Shown: positions 23,410 to 35,141 of the stretch, in pieces
Layout of the letters: each line of letters starts with the position of its first letter
How positions within the stretch are numbered: the stretch's first letter is position 1
Origin: Nannobrachium achirus
Taxonomy: Eukaryota > Chordata > Actinopteri > Myctophiformes > Myctophidae
DNA: 64,000 bases
Direction of reading: 5' to 3'
Assembly: GCA_963921795.1 (NCBI GenBank)
Contig: OY997647.1
Coordinates: forward strand, 65,193,104 to 65,257,103
The notes under the pieces: model-generated
What the model was told of the DNA's origin: nothing
Database searches by the model: none
What the model saw: the letters and a program-made list of their open reading frames with translations, nothing else
Translations under genes and position numbers: made by a program

Positions 23410-24255
23410 GGTCAGAGTTTCCCTTTTTAATCATTATTATTATTTCAAAATACTAGAAAATAAAAATCTATAATCTATACATTATTCAAAAGTATTAAAA
23501 AAGAAAAAGAAAATCTAAGAGGTAGTGAAAATGATCACATTTCTCTTTTGGGTGTTGGGTCTCAAACCTTTGTGAACCACTGGTTTACTACTCCTACATT
23601 AAGCCTACATTATGGAACATTCATTTGAAGATGTTTTTTTAACAATGCAAATAAATATCATGTAAATACGGATATACTGTATGTCTTAGACTGTAAAACA
23701 TGTACAGTAAATGCTTGTTTTCTTGAACCTACACATAAATGCCTTACAACAACTCCATTAATGTGTTTGACTGCGAGCCCAGCCACCCACCCACCACCCA
23801 ACTGCCTGTTCTGTGTAGTTTCAATGGGTCGGGTGGGGGATGTGGTTCTGGGACCCCTAATAGATAATTGGCTCAGGGGGTCCTGGCCTTGAGTCTTAAT
23901 CCCTTCCTTCATGAATCTCTAAATGAGGTTTTATTTGGTGAAGGGGGGGATATAAGCGTCTGACACTGGACCCTAGGGCATTAACCATAAAGCTGACAAG
24001 TCGACTCAATCGACTTCATTACACAAGTCGACCCCCCACCAGAGAAAGTCGAAAGTTGAAATATAAAACGTTTTTATCCTTTGTATTTTTTTTCTACCAT
24101 TATTTTTGTTCCATGTGTGCATATGTACAGCATTCAAACAGAAGGATTGCTTATTGTCAAGCCTTTTCCAACTGTGTTTTTTTCAATGGAATGATCACTC
24201 AGACATTAATTAATGACCAACTTCAAGTGTTGGATCCCATATTATGTAGGAATTA
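23410..24255. other. intron sequence, no gene seen
   Basis: AT-rich. GGGGGGATATAAGCGTCTGACACTG at about 23945 resembles units of the exon g array, 1.2 kb away. Confidence 0.45.
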
Positions 24256-24545
24256 GGATTATTACAGTTTACAGTTTACAGTTTAGGCATTTAGCAGACG
24301 CTTTTAATCCAAAGCGACTTACAATAAGCAGATAAAACATCACAATAATAAACAAGATAATATGTCAGTACATCAACAGCAATATAACAAATGCAAATGG
24401 ATATCTATTTAGAAAAAAAAACACAATATAATCAAAGTTCTAAAAACCTAAAAAACGAATGCTAACTAGCTTCAATATGGTAATTGATTTCCTGTAGTGC
24501 TAAGGGTTTAGGTGGAGTCTGAAAAGGTTATTATTATGTAATGAT
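24256..24545 (-). mobile_element. LINE 3' tail (minus strand)
   Basis: Contains the tail TTGTAAGTCGCTTTGGATTA AAAGCGTCTGCTAAATGCC on the minus strand and is collinear with 49998-50240, where RT codons follow. Solo 3' end. Confidence 0.75.
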
Positions 24546-25149
24546 GCGGCTTGCAATGGAATCTATAATATTAACATAAACACAAAAGCCAAGCCCGAGT
24601 TTCCCGTGTTATTTCAGTACCCCCAGACTGCCATGGCCAGAGTTTCCGGAGTTTTCCCGTAAAAAAAAAAAAAAAAAAAAAAAAAATGCCTAAAAAGTAT
24701 TAGCATGATCGCAATCGCGAAATTGCGTGTTTAGCCCCATAACAAACACATCTTTCAAAATGGCAGCCATGTTTGTTTACATTTGAAGACTTTGAAGGCT
24801 TCTATCTCATGAATGCCTGAACGGATTTCCAAGCGGATTTTTTTGTTTGGAAACTGTGAAAAAGTACTACACATATGGTGCATGATCTAGGCATGGGCAT
24901 GCACGATCCGTGCACTAGAAATGTATCCGTGCACTAGACATTTAGGAACGTGGCAGTGAGGAATTTGGGGGCCATTTTGAAAAGGCAATGAATGAGTTAA
25001 GGGAGAAAGGATCGCTTTAGGCTCTTCTATGAAGTTCAGCGGTAAGTCATTTTCGGGTTTTGTCCCCCGTTCACGCAGTCGACGCAAGTTGATTTCAACT
25101 CAACTCTTTACCGAGTCGATTTGACTTGCAAAAATCACAAGTCCCTCAC

Positions 25150-25780
25150 AGAAAGGGGGATATAAGCATGTGACACTGGACTCACCTCCTCACAGAAGGG
25201 GGGATATAAGCATGTGACACTGGACTCACCTCCTCACAGAAGGGGGGATATAAGCATGTGACACTGGACTCACCTCCTCACAGAAGGGGGGATATAAGCA
25301 TGTGACACTGAACTCACCTCCTCACAGAAACGGAGGTGAAGGGGGGACAGAAGACTCACCTCCTCACAGAAAGGGGGATATAAGCATGTGACACTGGACT
25401 CACCTCCTCACAGAAACGGAGGTGAAGGGGGGATAGAAGACTCACCTCCTCACAGAAACGGAGGTGAAGGGGGGATAGAAGACTCACCTCCTCACAGAAG
25501 CAGAGGTGAAGGGGGGACCGAAGCCTCACCTCCTCACAGAAACGGAGGTGAAGGGGGGACCGAAGCCTCACCTCCTCACAGAAACGGAGGTGAAGGGGGA
25601 CAGAAGACTCACCTCCTCACAGAAACGGAGGTGAAGGGGGGATAGAAGACTCACCTCCTCACAGAAACGGAGGTGAAGGGGGGATAGAAGACTCACCTCC
25701 TCACAGAAACGGAGGTGAAGGGGGGATAGAAGACTCACCTCCTCACAGAAACGGAGGTGAAGGGGGGATAGAAGACTCAC
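25150..25780. repeat. 42-bp minisatellite copying donor junction of exon g
   Basis: About 14 extra copies of CTGTGAGGAG|gtgagt, each in a 42-bp unit (distal units are 44 bp with GGGATATAAGCATGTGACAC). The 42-bp period keeps the exon frame open, reading VSLLSPLHLRFCEE repeatedly. Confidence 0.95.
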
Positions 25781-25896
25781 CTCCTCACAGAAACGGAGGT
25801 CCACAGACTTGCCGTCGCTGCGAACACAGTCCAGCATGCGGGTCTTGATCCCACTGCCACACACCGCTCTCTCACTCAGCTGACAGGTGCTCCAAT
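25781..25896 (-). CDS. thsd7a: thsd7a exon g
   Basis: This 116-bp exon has acceptor ctgtcag and donor gtgagtct. It reads DWSTCQLSERAVCGSGIKT, RMLDCVRSDGKSVDLRFCE, E. It carries a TSP1 core W-S-T-C, the CGSG turn and the RMLDCVRSDG strand. It starts two bases into the Asp codon and ends in phase 0. It is flanked on both sides by arrays copying its junctions: about 15 copies of the donor junction at lower coordinates and a few acceptor copies at 25897-26490. Confidence 0.95.
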
Positions 25897-26490
25897 CTGA
25901 CAGGGAACAAACACACACCGACCACATGATCAGGGCTCATCTACATCTACATGACAGGTGCTCCAATCTGACAGGAGAACAAACACACACCGACCACATG
26001 ATCAGGGCTCATCTACATCTACATGAACACACACCGACCACATGATCAGGGCTCATCTACATCTACATGAACACACACCGACCACATGATCAGGGCTCAT
26101 CTACATCTACATGAACACACACCGACCACATGATCAGGGCTCATCTACATCTACATGCACAAACCAACCACATGATCAGGGCTCATCTACATCTACATGA
26201 CATCTCATCTACATGTCTCATCTACAATCTGACAGGGAACAAACACACACCGACCACATGATCAGGGCTCATCTACATCTACATGATCAGGGCTCATCTA
26301 CATCTACATACACAAACCAACCACATGATCAGGGCTCATCTACATCTACATACACAAACCAACCACATGATCAGGGCTCATCTACATCTACATACACAAA
26401 CCAACCACATGATCAGGGCTCATCTACATCTACATACACAAACCAACCACATGATCAGGGCTCATCTACATCTACATGACATCTCATCTA
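25897..26490. repeat. minisatellite at acceptor side of exon g
   Basis: Units with CACATGATCAGGGCTCATCT ACATCTACATGA. Two of them retain the acceptor junction (GGTGCTCCAATCTGACAGG at 25953-25972; CAATCTGACAGGGAACAAAC at 26225-26244); the rest are pure intron. Confidence 0.9.
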
Positions 26491-26641
26491 CATGTCCGTA
26501 AGACTTTGTTTAGTGCGTGGCAAATTATAGATTATAGATTCCACACCATTATGTTCTTATTTTGATCATACAACCCAATTACTGAAAGTCAAGTCTCCAG
26601 GTTTGCTTCAGAATACTGATATTTACTATGAATGTCAGGAG

Positions 26642-27075
26642 TAGGGATGTCCCGATACCACTTTTTTGCTGACCGAGTACAAGTACGAGTACTTCATTTT
26701 GAGTACTCGCCGATACTGAGTACCGATACGAGTACAATTAATAATACAAAATGTCTTTAAATTACGTTTTTTTTTCTTTTTTTTTTAAATTGCATTGCTT
26801 TCCCAGAACATGGCACAACTGCCACACATTTCACTTTTCTTTTCAGGTTTAGCCCATGGAAATTCCTGTACTGTGCATGATCTTCTAGATCTGCTATGCT
26901 CAAACATTTTGTATTTTTACTTTTGATACTTTAAGAGAGAGAGAGAAAGGCGAAGTGGCGGAACACACAGGGTACTCAGGCGCTTTGTGAGCAGTATCGG
27001 ACGAGTACCGATACCGCAAAATAGGCCGGTATTGAGGCGAGTACCGATACCACGAGTACCGATACCGCATCCCTA
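26642..27075. mobile_element. hAT-type MITE, TAGGGATGTCCCGATAC family
   Basis: Ends TAGGGATGTCCCGATACCAC and GTACCGATACCGCATCCCTA are inverted, with an 8-bp duplication GTCAGGAG at 26634-26641 and 27076-27083. Holds a decayed palindrome half (TTCTAGATCTGCTATG). Confidence 0.93.
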
Positions 27076-27457
27076 GTCAGGAGTCCAACTAGTACTAGTT
27101 GTTCTCAAATATGTTTTATTTGCAAGGACCATCTTAACAAGAGAGCGTCCAAATGAAACCAAATGGATCCATGGAAAGGGTCCATGTGGTTCCATTTGAA
27201 CTCACTCAAATGTACAGACCTGTTATGGTCCTTCAGGGTTAGCTCTTTTACTGTACGTGTTTCTGTTAAGATTATCGTCCACTCACTTTGAATGTCTGTT
27301 TTGACCAAACTGTCCAGCACAAGCCAACATGGGATGACCTTCATCCAAACACACACACATCCCAACCACATGTGTTCAGATTGCATTCTCAATAACAAGG
27401 TCACATAAACAATATTCACTTAAAACCCGATTAAAACAATAAAATGAGTTCAGGTTA

Positions 27458-27724
27458 CATATCGTCACTGTCGGACAGAAACCTTGTATCTCCAAGTTTC
27501 AAATTTGTTCTTTCTTTCGCAAAGTAAAGCCCTGCTTCATCATCCAAGGCCATCTCACAAAAGTAGTGAAAACAGCCGATCTACAAGCACACAACGCCTC
27601 GCACCGCGAGGCGTTGTGTGCTTGTAGATCGGCTGTTTTCACTAGTTTAAATCATTTTTAAAATGATAAATGCAAAACGAACCGTTTTGGACATACAAGG
27701 TTTTCATCTGACAACGACGGTATG
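27458..27724. mobile_element. MITE, ATATCGTCACTGTCGG family
   Basis: Inverted ends ATATCGTCACTGTCGGACAG and CATCTGACAACGACGGTAT surround the palindrome GTGAAAACAGCCGATCTACA (27563-27645). Other copies: 49455-49698, 51445-51690, 32618-32748 (truncated), and the one split by the L2 at 36914-41953. Confidence 0.85.
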
Positions 27725-27757
27725 CTCTAGGTGGGGGTGTTTCAGTAACATGCTCAC

Positions 27758-27829
27758 CAGTGATGTTGTAGGAGTAATGGAAGCAGTTGTTACCAGTGAT
27801 GTTGTAGGAGTAATGGAAGCAGTTCTTAC
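27758..27829. repeat. two extra 36-bp copies of exon f donor junction
   Basis: Minus strand repeats AACTGCTTCCATTACTCCTA CAACATCACTG followed by gtaaca and gtgagc; the exon's own copy is followed by gtaaga. Both extra copies are in frame. Confidence 0.95.
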
Positions 27830-27971
27830 CAGTGATGTTGTAGGAGTAATGGAAGCAGTTCCGGTTCAGTCCGCATGGCTCCGTCTCCTTGGTGGGGGGG
27901 CAGTCCTTTCCCTGGCCGGGTTGACGGATGGGGAGGGCTGTCCTCTCCCGAGTGCTGTTCACACTGCAGGG
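27830..27971 (-). CDS. thsd7a: thsd7a exon f (proximal donor)
   Basis: This exon is 142 bp if the first of three tandem donors is used. Acceptor is cctcttgcag. It reads PCSVNSTRERTALPIRQPG, QGKDCPPTKETEPCGLNRN, CFHYSYNIT. It ends one base into the Asp codon that opens exon g (D-W-S-T-C). It contains N-S-T and N-I-T sequons. The last 36 bases of the exon plus donor are tandemly triplicated downstream, so donors at 27829, 27793 and 27757 all preserve frame. I chose the proximal one because its length matches my memory of the family; the alternatives add 12 or 24 residues. Confidence 0.9.
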
Positions 27972-27987
27972 CTGCAAGAGGGGACAC

Positions 27988-28590
27988 AGGGACGTGCAGA
28001 GAATGTTAGAGAGGCAGGGGCTGACATTTCTAAAAGGGCCTTTTGGTGAAAACATATAGAAAATAGCCAACCTCCGAGCTTGTATTGCTAGTTTTTATTG
28101 TGTTTTTATTCAGTTTTTGTCAGTGAAAAAAAAGAAAACACACACACACACTGATATAAACCACAAGTAGGTTCATGAGATAGAGCAAAGAAAGGTTTAA
28201 GTCACTTGTTGTCACCTGACAGGGACGTGCAGAGAAGCTTAGAGAGGCAGGGGCTGACATTTCTAAAAAGGCCTTTTGGTGAAAATATGAAAAATAGCTG
28301 ACCTGAGCTTGGAGGTCGGCTATTTTCGTTGCTTGATACCACACTGAACTAAGCATAATCAAGTGAATACTGGAGATGTGGCGTAACGGCATGGATTTCT
28401 ACACAGAGAGGGCAGTTCTTTCAACATAAGATGCTGCATTCAAGTTCAGGAGAGTTTGGACAAGGCAATTCTCTTGAATGCTGCCTTCAGGTATGGCATG
28501 GAAAGAGGGGGCATTTTCATTTCTTTCACCATAGTGAAAACTGTGTTCCTGTTCTGGAGAGGACACCTTTTACAGACGGGTAAAAGGGCA
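27988..28590. mobile_element. truncated GGGACGTGCAGAG-family MITEs
   Basis: One short copy starts at 27988 (CAGGGACGTGCAGAGAATG), a longer one at 28221. Both lack the right terminus. Palindrome at 28288-28327. Confidence 0.75.
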
Positions 28591-28599
28591 GGGGCAGTA

Positions 28600-28890
28600 A
28601 CGCCTTACTTTACTTGATTACTCCCTGGAGAAAGTCATTAGTTACACTACTTACATTACTTTTGCGTTACTCCATAAACTCGCCTGAGATGCATTGTCAC
28701 GTAATTTGCCACTTAATATAACATAACCTTACTTGTGATGATATATTAGCACAAATATTTATCCTAATAAGCAGGACAGGGGGGGGGGGGGGGGGGTTCA
28801 TAGTAACACAAGTAACGACTAAAGCGTTTGACCAGTAACTGTGGTGTGATAACTCATTACCGGAAAAAAAAGTTACCTGTAACTCTGTTA
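28600..28890. mobile_element. AGTAACG-type DNA element fragment
   Basis: CAGTAACGCCTTACTTTACT at one end and TTACCTGTAACTCTGTTAGT near the other resemble fish hAT-like repeats. A G-run interrupts it. Confidence 0.45.
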
Positions 28891-28971
28891 GTGGTGAGTG
28901 AGTGGTTCAGTCAATAAGCTGAACATTCCTCATGATATTACATTAATGCCAGGAGAGGATATACACTAAGA

Positions 28972-28978
<7 letters not shown>

Positions 28979-29021
<43 letters not shown>

Positions 29022-29073
29022 AGAGAGAGAGAGACAGACAGAGAGAGAGAGAGGGAGAGAGAGAGAGAGATTT
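28979..29073. repeat. (GA)n microsatellite
   Basis: About 95 bp of GA with a few GGA and ACA interruptions. Confidence 0.95.
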
Positions 29074-29482
29074 TCCACAGCTGTAGCAGCAGCGTCTGCA
29101 TTTCCCTCATCGGCATCAGCCAGATAAAACTGATCCTGGACTCAAACGCGTGTCAAACGGTTTCTATTTGTGGGGTTCTTGTGCGGTGTGTGGGGGGGGG
29201 GGGGGGACGACAACGACACATTCCATATCCATGCTAATTATCCGTCCCTAGAGGACCACAGGGTGACTGACAGCTCCCCCCCCCCCCCCCTCCTGCGTTG
29301 CTACGCTACACATTCCAGCGTATCATTCTTGTTGTACATGCAGGATTTGGATGCTAGCGTGCTATTTATAGAGGCGTGGCGTGATTACACCAAGTACACA
29401 CTCAAATGCTGGTGTAGCAGACTGACTCACAGCCTCAGCATGATGCCCTCAAGAGTCTAGTATCTCCCTCAGTCCATAGGGA

Positions 29483-29553
29483 TGTCCCTTTGGATCAATG
29501 GTTAAGATATTGGACTTTCACATGGGAGACCCGGGTTTGAATCCTGAGCGTTA
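29483..29553 (+). other. tRNA-Glu-like sequence (SINE head or tRNA pseudogene)
   Basis: Has an A box-like TGGATCAATGG and a B box GGGTTTGAATCC at tRNA spacing, with TTC where the Glu anticodon would sit. The acceptor stem pairs poorly. Likely a tRNA-derived SINE head rather than a working tRNA. Confidence 0.5.
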
Positions 29554-29689
29554 CACTGGTGACCCATCAAGACCCGAGGCCCATTCCACAACATTGTGTT
29601 CACTGTGGCTGAACTGCTATTGAACAACATTATTTCTATAGGACTATAGTTGCTATGTGTATAATTAATTGTCTCCACCAGCCGAAGGC

Positions 29690-30745
29690 ATGGGGGAGAG
29701 TATGTTTTTGTCCGTCCGTCCGTCCGTCCGTCCGGGCGTCCGTCCGGGCGTCCGTCCGTCCGTTACAAGCTAATCTCCGGCGCCGTTGGCCCGGTCGCTG
29801 CCAAACTATGCACACACACTCCCTGGATACCAATTCAGAACATGGGCCATCAGGAGGCCGTTTTTTGCAAAACTAACTATTGCCAGTACTCCTACAGATT
29901 TTGTCCGAAAATCACACAAATCGGTAGACAGTGTCTCTACAGTCATGTGATCGACATGGATCTGTCCCATTTTCTATATTCCATCCTGATTGGCTAAAAC
30001 TGGCATCCAAAGTTATCAGGATTGGTCAGTTTTGAATAAAATGCCAGAAATCATGAACGCAGTGTGCGATTTTGGTGAAATTGTGCATGCACATTCCCAA
30101 TAGGAATAAATGCCACTTAAATATTTTCAAATCAGCCTCATGGTGGCGCTATAACAGGCCGATTTTTGTTTTTACCTATAACTCCACTGATCAGTGTACA
30201 ACCTTTTTTTCACATATAGCACCAGCAAGACTCCCTAATCGGGAGATAAGCGACCGTCAGGTCGCAGCGTGATTTTAGTCCAAAATGTGTAGGAGCAGTG
30301 TCCAAAAATGTGTTTTAAAAACTCTGCCTGAAGGTGGTGCTAAATGGAACAGATCCATGTTGATGACATGAGTGTAGAGCAAGTGTGTACAGATTTGCGT
30401 GATTTTAGGGCAAAATTCGTAGGAGCAGTGTCCAAAAATGTGTTTGAAAAAATCGGCCTGATGGTGGCGCTATATGGGACAGATCCATGTTGATGACATC
30501 AGTGTAGACATACTGTGTAGTGATTTGCGTGATTTTAGGGCAAAATCTGTAGGAGTAGTGTCCACAAATGTGTTTTAATAAATCGGCCTGAAGGTGGCGC
30601 TAAATGGGACAGATCCATGTTGATGAGATGAGTGTAGATATACTGTGTACCGATTTGCATGATTTTAGGGCAAAAATTGTAGGAGCAGTGTCCAAAAATG
30701 TGTTTTGCAAGAATCGGCCTCATGGTGGCCATGATGCAAAATGCA
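29690..30745. repeat. interspersed repeat with about 118-bp internal tandem
   Basis: Starts with a (CCGT)n tract, then four diverged units (about 30285-30740) of GATTTTAGGGCAAAATCTGT AGGAGCAGTGTCCAAAAATG and GGCCTGATGGTGGCGCTA. Recognised only as a repeat. Confidence 0.75.
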
Positions 30746-30929
30746 TCACTAGTCCTGCTGAAATACTAAAATATCTAAAACACAGATTGAACACAAAAAA
30801 TAACTCAGGATTGTGTTGATCGTGTCCCGAACAACAATAAAATAAGATAGGGTTGTCCCAGAGGTGAAGTGGGCCTTTAAATAAAGACCAGTTCCCTCAA
30901 CAAGAAGTAGTCCATGCGTTACTAAAGGG

Positions 30930-31200
30930 CAACTCAAATCACTGCAATTTCATCCTCCACAACGCTCTAACGCTTAAACGTATGCTCCGCTGTACGGAGG
31001 AGGATAAACCGGGGCTTAAAACAGATTTGCCTCGCTGCAAATCTTTGCTCTGAACTGGGCTTAATAGACGAGGTTGTTGCCTTACTGAATCAGAGACACA
31101 CGGCCACTTAGATTCACATGTTTTGGTCCTGCCCGCCCTTGTCGGCATGGATTCTGGGGCTCCATGTTTAAATCCCTGAGTGAAGCCCCTACAACATCCT
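30930..31200 (+). pseudogene. L1-like LINE ORF2 C-terminal remnant
   Basis: In shifting frames it reads like LPRCKS and (F)WSCP...FWGSMFKSLSEA, the Cys-rich C-terminus of L1/Tx1-type ORF2 proteins. Frameshifts and stops are present. Confidence 0.5.
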
Positions 31201-31429
31201 TTTAGTGTAAAACCAGAGAATGCTGTCCGGTCAACACAACACGTTTGATGTGTGTCTCCTTCAGAGGTGGCCCAGCCAATAGGCAGAGTAGGCGACTGCC
31301 TAGTAGGGCATTCACGAATAGTGATTTTTTGTATTCGAATTATTCGACCTCAAAGTATTTGAATAGTCGAATATTCGACAGGAGTGGCCAAACTGTCAAA
31401 TATTAAGTAAGCAAGAGGCGAACATTGTG

Positions 31430-31502
31430 AAAATAGCCGATCTACATGCTCACACCGCCTCGCGTTGCGAGGCGTTGTGAGCATGTAGATCTGCTATTTT
31501 CA
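31430..31502. repeat. palindromic module
   Basis: GTGAAAATAGCCGATCTACA TGCTCACACCGCCTCGCG against its near-complement; both arms carry ACATGCTC instead of ACAAGCTC. Confidence 0.88.
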
Positions 31503-32150
31503 CAATATGTATCTGTGGAACCGAGTCACATTACATGTAATACCTACAATTCCATGTGCTAGTCAGGGTGGGGGTTCCCAGTTCAAATATGTTTATTTTG
31601 GGGGTCACGACCTAAAAAGGTTTGAACATATAATCTACAGATATAGAGCTTTTCAAAAATGCATGGTAACCTTTGCCACCTTTCGGATACCGACATCTCG
31701 TATGGCCCATATAGAATGTTTGTTCAGTAACAGTGTAAAATACTGTAGCTCTATATTACAATAGTACTCATTGCAATTTCCCAGAATCTTTCTAGTAATA
31801 TCTTATTTCAGTACAGTTACTGGAATAACATAATGATAATTCAGTAAGGGTTGGAAGGGAGAATGAGTCTGATGTAAGCGATCCCACCTAGCATGAATTC
31901 AATCTGCTCTTCCCTGTGGCGGTTTGTTTCTGCGTAGCACTGATAAATTATGGAGGTTATGCGTTCTCTAGGCCTGGCGCAGCACGCAGCGTGACGCTGT
32001 GATTCAGTAAAGCAGCGTACAGAGAATAAAGAGCCTGGTAATCCCAGGGTTTCATCCATTCAGAAACACTCCAAGAACCTCTGCTCCCGGCTCTGTGTGA
32101 CGTTCTGACATCACAGAGCGCTCTGATCTCCAGAGACATTACGCTAATCT

Positions 32151-32153
<3 letters not shown>

Positions 32154-32222
<69 letters not shown>
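32154..32222. repeat. (GT)n microsatellite
   Basis: About 68 bp of pure GT, then GCGTGTGT variants. Confidence 0.95.
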
Positions 32223-32226
<4 letters not shown>

Positions 32227-32874
32227 GTGTGCGTGCGAGCGTGTATGTGTGTGTGGGTGGGTGGCTGTCTTTCGCGCGCGCATCTCTTGAAGCGTTCAAC
32301 CAATGGGCTAGGCATGTTGTGTGTATTGTCTATACATGTGTGTATTGTGGAGGGCCATAGGGAGTTCAGCTCCCGGTGGGGAGTCGGTGGGATCAGTGGT
32401 TGATCCCACCGACTCCCCCAACCTGCACATCTCTGTGTAACACTTCCTACAGCTCTGTACAGTGTGTACAATACACTGTGTAACACTCCATAGACCAGGG
32501 TTCCCCAATTAGTGTTCCCCAAGGGCCGAATCATGTCTAGGGTACCAAGCCGAGGGCCACAACATTGCAGGGGGCGAAGGCGGCGTTCCTGCTACTCCAG
32601 CGACTGTGAAAGTTCAGATATCGTCTCGCAGGCGTTGTGTGCTTGTAGATCTGCTGTTTTCACTACTTTTGTGCGACAGCCTTGTATGATTTGGGAAAGA
32701 ACGTACAAATTTGGAGATAAGAGATTTCCAGCCGACAACGACGATATACTAGTGTTGTTGCTGCTCTTATACCACCATTATTACTGGGGTTGGTGGGGGC
32801 CAGACAGTAGACCCCCGCGGGCCGCCTATTGGGGAACCCTGCCATACAGCCTTGTAGATTAGTTGTTCTTGCGA

Positions 32875-33515
32875 CAGGGGCGCTGGAACTCCCAAATTCC
32901 AAGGGGAGCTGAGCCTGGAGGAGTTCATGCGTGCGGCCAAAGGCCGCACGCCGAAAAATTCACGTTTTTTATCCGGTTTTGGGTTATTTTTATTACGGTT
33001 TCGGGTGCTTATTCCCCGCACAACGGTGTAACAAGGAGCTATATAGTTACGAGTTATTTTAGCACACAGTGCAACACACAGCACGCATGCACACACACAG
33101 TCACTCACGCACACACTACGAAATCGGGTATTATTTTTGTAACAGTTTTCTACAGTTTTTTATTCCCCATATACAACGGTGTTTGCAACAATGAGCCTAT
33201 AGACAGTTTCTAGTTCTCAAATAAATAGACTTTGGTGTGCCATCAAAGCGGGATTTAAATTTGACTTCCCTTCTGACCGGAAGTGGCAAGGTGACCATGT
33301 GATTAGGTCACCATGTGATAATCAAATACCTTTTTTCAACATATTTTATTCCCCAAAGTCAAATACATTATTGTTTTAATATAGCTCTGTGTGTGTGTAT
33401 TATATTATATTAGGCTTATTAAAAAAAAAAAAAAAAAAAGTTTTTTTTTTTTTTTTTTTCTCCCCACCACCAGGGGAGCTGCAGCTCCCTCAGCACCCCA
33501 CTTCCAGCGCCCCTG
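32875..33515. mobile_element. hAT-type MITE, GGGGCGCTGG family
   Basis: Ends CAGGGGCGCTGGAACTCCC and CACTTCCAGCGCCCCTG; perfect 8-bp duplication TCTTGCGA at 32867-32874 and 33516-33523. Collinear with 14022-14645. Confidence 0.95.
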
Positions 33516-33754
33516 TCTTGCGACCTACGGTTATAATAACCACTAATCAGGGACGTGCAGAGAATGTCAGAGAGGCAGGAGCTGAGAATGAGAATCCCTA
33601 AAAGAGCACGTTTGGTGGACAATAGGGGATCTGCAAGCTCTCAGCTCTCTTTTGCATCCATTTTGGAGTGCCGCTTTTTTTCCTCTTCTGTGTATAGATA
33701 TCCACCTGTTTCCGCGATCATTTACTGCAGCATTATCTGCGAGACACTTCCGGT

Positions 33755-33812
33755 TAACAGCAGACATACAAGCTCACGTTGCGTCGCAGATGCAACTGTT
33801 GTGAGCTTGTAG
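33755..33812. repeat. palindromic module, CGTCGCAGATGC tip
   Basis: AGCAGACATACAAGCTCACG against TGTTGTGAGCTTGTAGATC. Same subtype at 36645-36705 and, reversed, at 48857-48915, all preceded by a TTCCGGTTAA-like context. Confidence 0.85.
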
Positions 33813-33894
33813 ATCACTCTCGGCTGCGGCACCGGAAATGCCACATGCCTTCTGCGCAATGAACGATGGGATGTTGGAAAGTTGTGGATAGGGA

Positions 33895-35141
33895 TATGTA
33901 TAGATTTAGATATAGATGTAGATATAGATAGAGTATATTATAGTATATATACCAGTGTACAGGGACTCCAGGGTCATTCAGATATATATATAGTATATTA
34001 TAGTATATATACCAGTGTACAGGGGCTCCAGTCATTCAGATAGAGTATATTATAGTATATATACCAGTGTACAGGGGCCCCAGTCATTCAGATAGAGTAT
34101 ATTATAGTATATATACCAGTGTACAGGGGCCCCAGTCATTCAGATAGAGTATATTATAGTATATATACCAGTGTACAGGGGCTCCAGGGTCATTCAGATA
34201 TAGATAGAGTATATTATAGCATATATACCAGTGTACAGGGGCTCCAGTCATTCAGATAGAGTATATTATAGTATATATACCAGTGTACAGGGGCCCCAGG
34301 GGCCCCAGTCATTCAGATATAGTATATTATAGTATATATACCAGTGTACAGGGGCTCCAGGGTCATTCAGATATAGATAGAGTATATTATAGTATATATA
34401 CCAGTGTACAGGGGCTCCAGTCATTCAGATAGAGTATATTATAGTATATATACCAGTGTACAGGGGCCCCAGGGGCCCCAGTCATTCAGATATAGTATAT
34501 TATAGTATATATACCAGTGTACAGGGGCTCCAGGGTCATTCAGATATAGATAGAGTATATTATAGTATATATACCAGTGTACAGGGGCCCCAGTCATTCA
34601 GATATAGTATATTATAGTATATATACCAGTGTACAGGGGCTCCAGGGTCATTCAGATATAGATAGAGTATATTATAGTATATATACCAGTGTACAGGGGC
34701 CCCAGTCATTCAGATAGAGTATATTATAGTATATATACCAGTGTACAGGGGCCCCAGTCATTCAGATAGAGTATATTATAGTATATGTACCAGTGTACAG
34801 GGGCCCCAGTCATTCAGATATAGTATATTATAGTATATATACCAGTGTACAGGGGCCCCAGTCATTCAGATAGAGTATATTATAGTATATGTACCAGTGT
34901 ACAGGGGCCCCAGTCATTCAGATAGAGTATATTATAGTATATATACCAGTGTACAGGGGCTCCAGGCCCCCCAGTCGTTCAGGACACAGTCTTCAGTGCA
35001 GTATAGATATAGATATATTATAATAGTACCAGTGTACAGGGGCTCCAGTCATTCAGATAGAGTATATTATAGTATATATACCAGTGTACAGGGGCTCCAG
35101 GGTCATTCAGATATAGATAGAGTATATTATAGTATATATAC
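33895..35141. repeat. 53-bp minisatellite copying donor junction of exon e
   Basis: About 24 units of GTATATTATAGTATATATAC CAGTGTACAGGGGCCCCAGT. Minus strand of each holds CTGAATGACTGGGG...CCCCTGTACACTG|gtatatatac. One unit (34947-34994) keeps a longer exon stretch, coding EDCVLNDWGAWSPCTL. Confidence 0.95.

Noticed and set aside
29483-29553. Functional tRNA-Glu gene
   Set aside because: A and B boxes are present, but the acceptor stem does not pair well and no terminator T-run follows. A SINE head or pseudogene fits better.
32155-32534. Cys/Val- and His/Thr-rich ORFs
   Set aside because: Translations of a (GT)n tract. The same applies to those at 35276-35479, 46104-46350 and 51757-52168.
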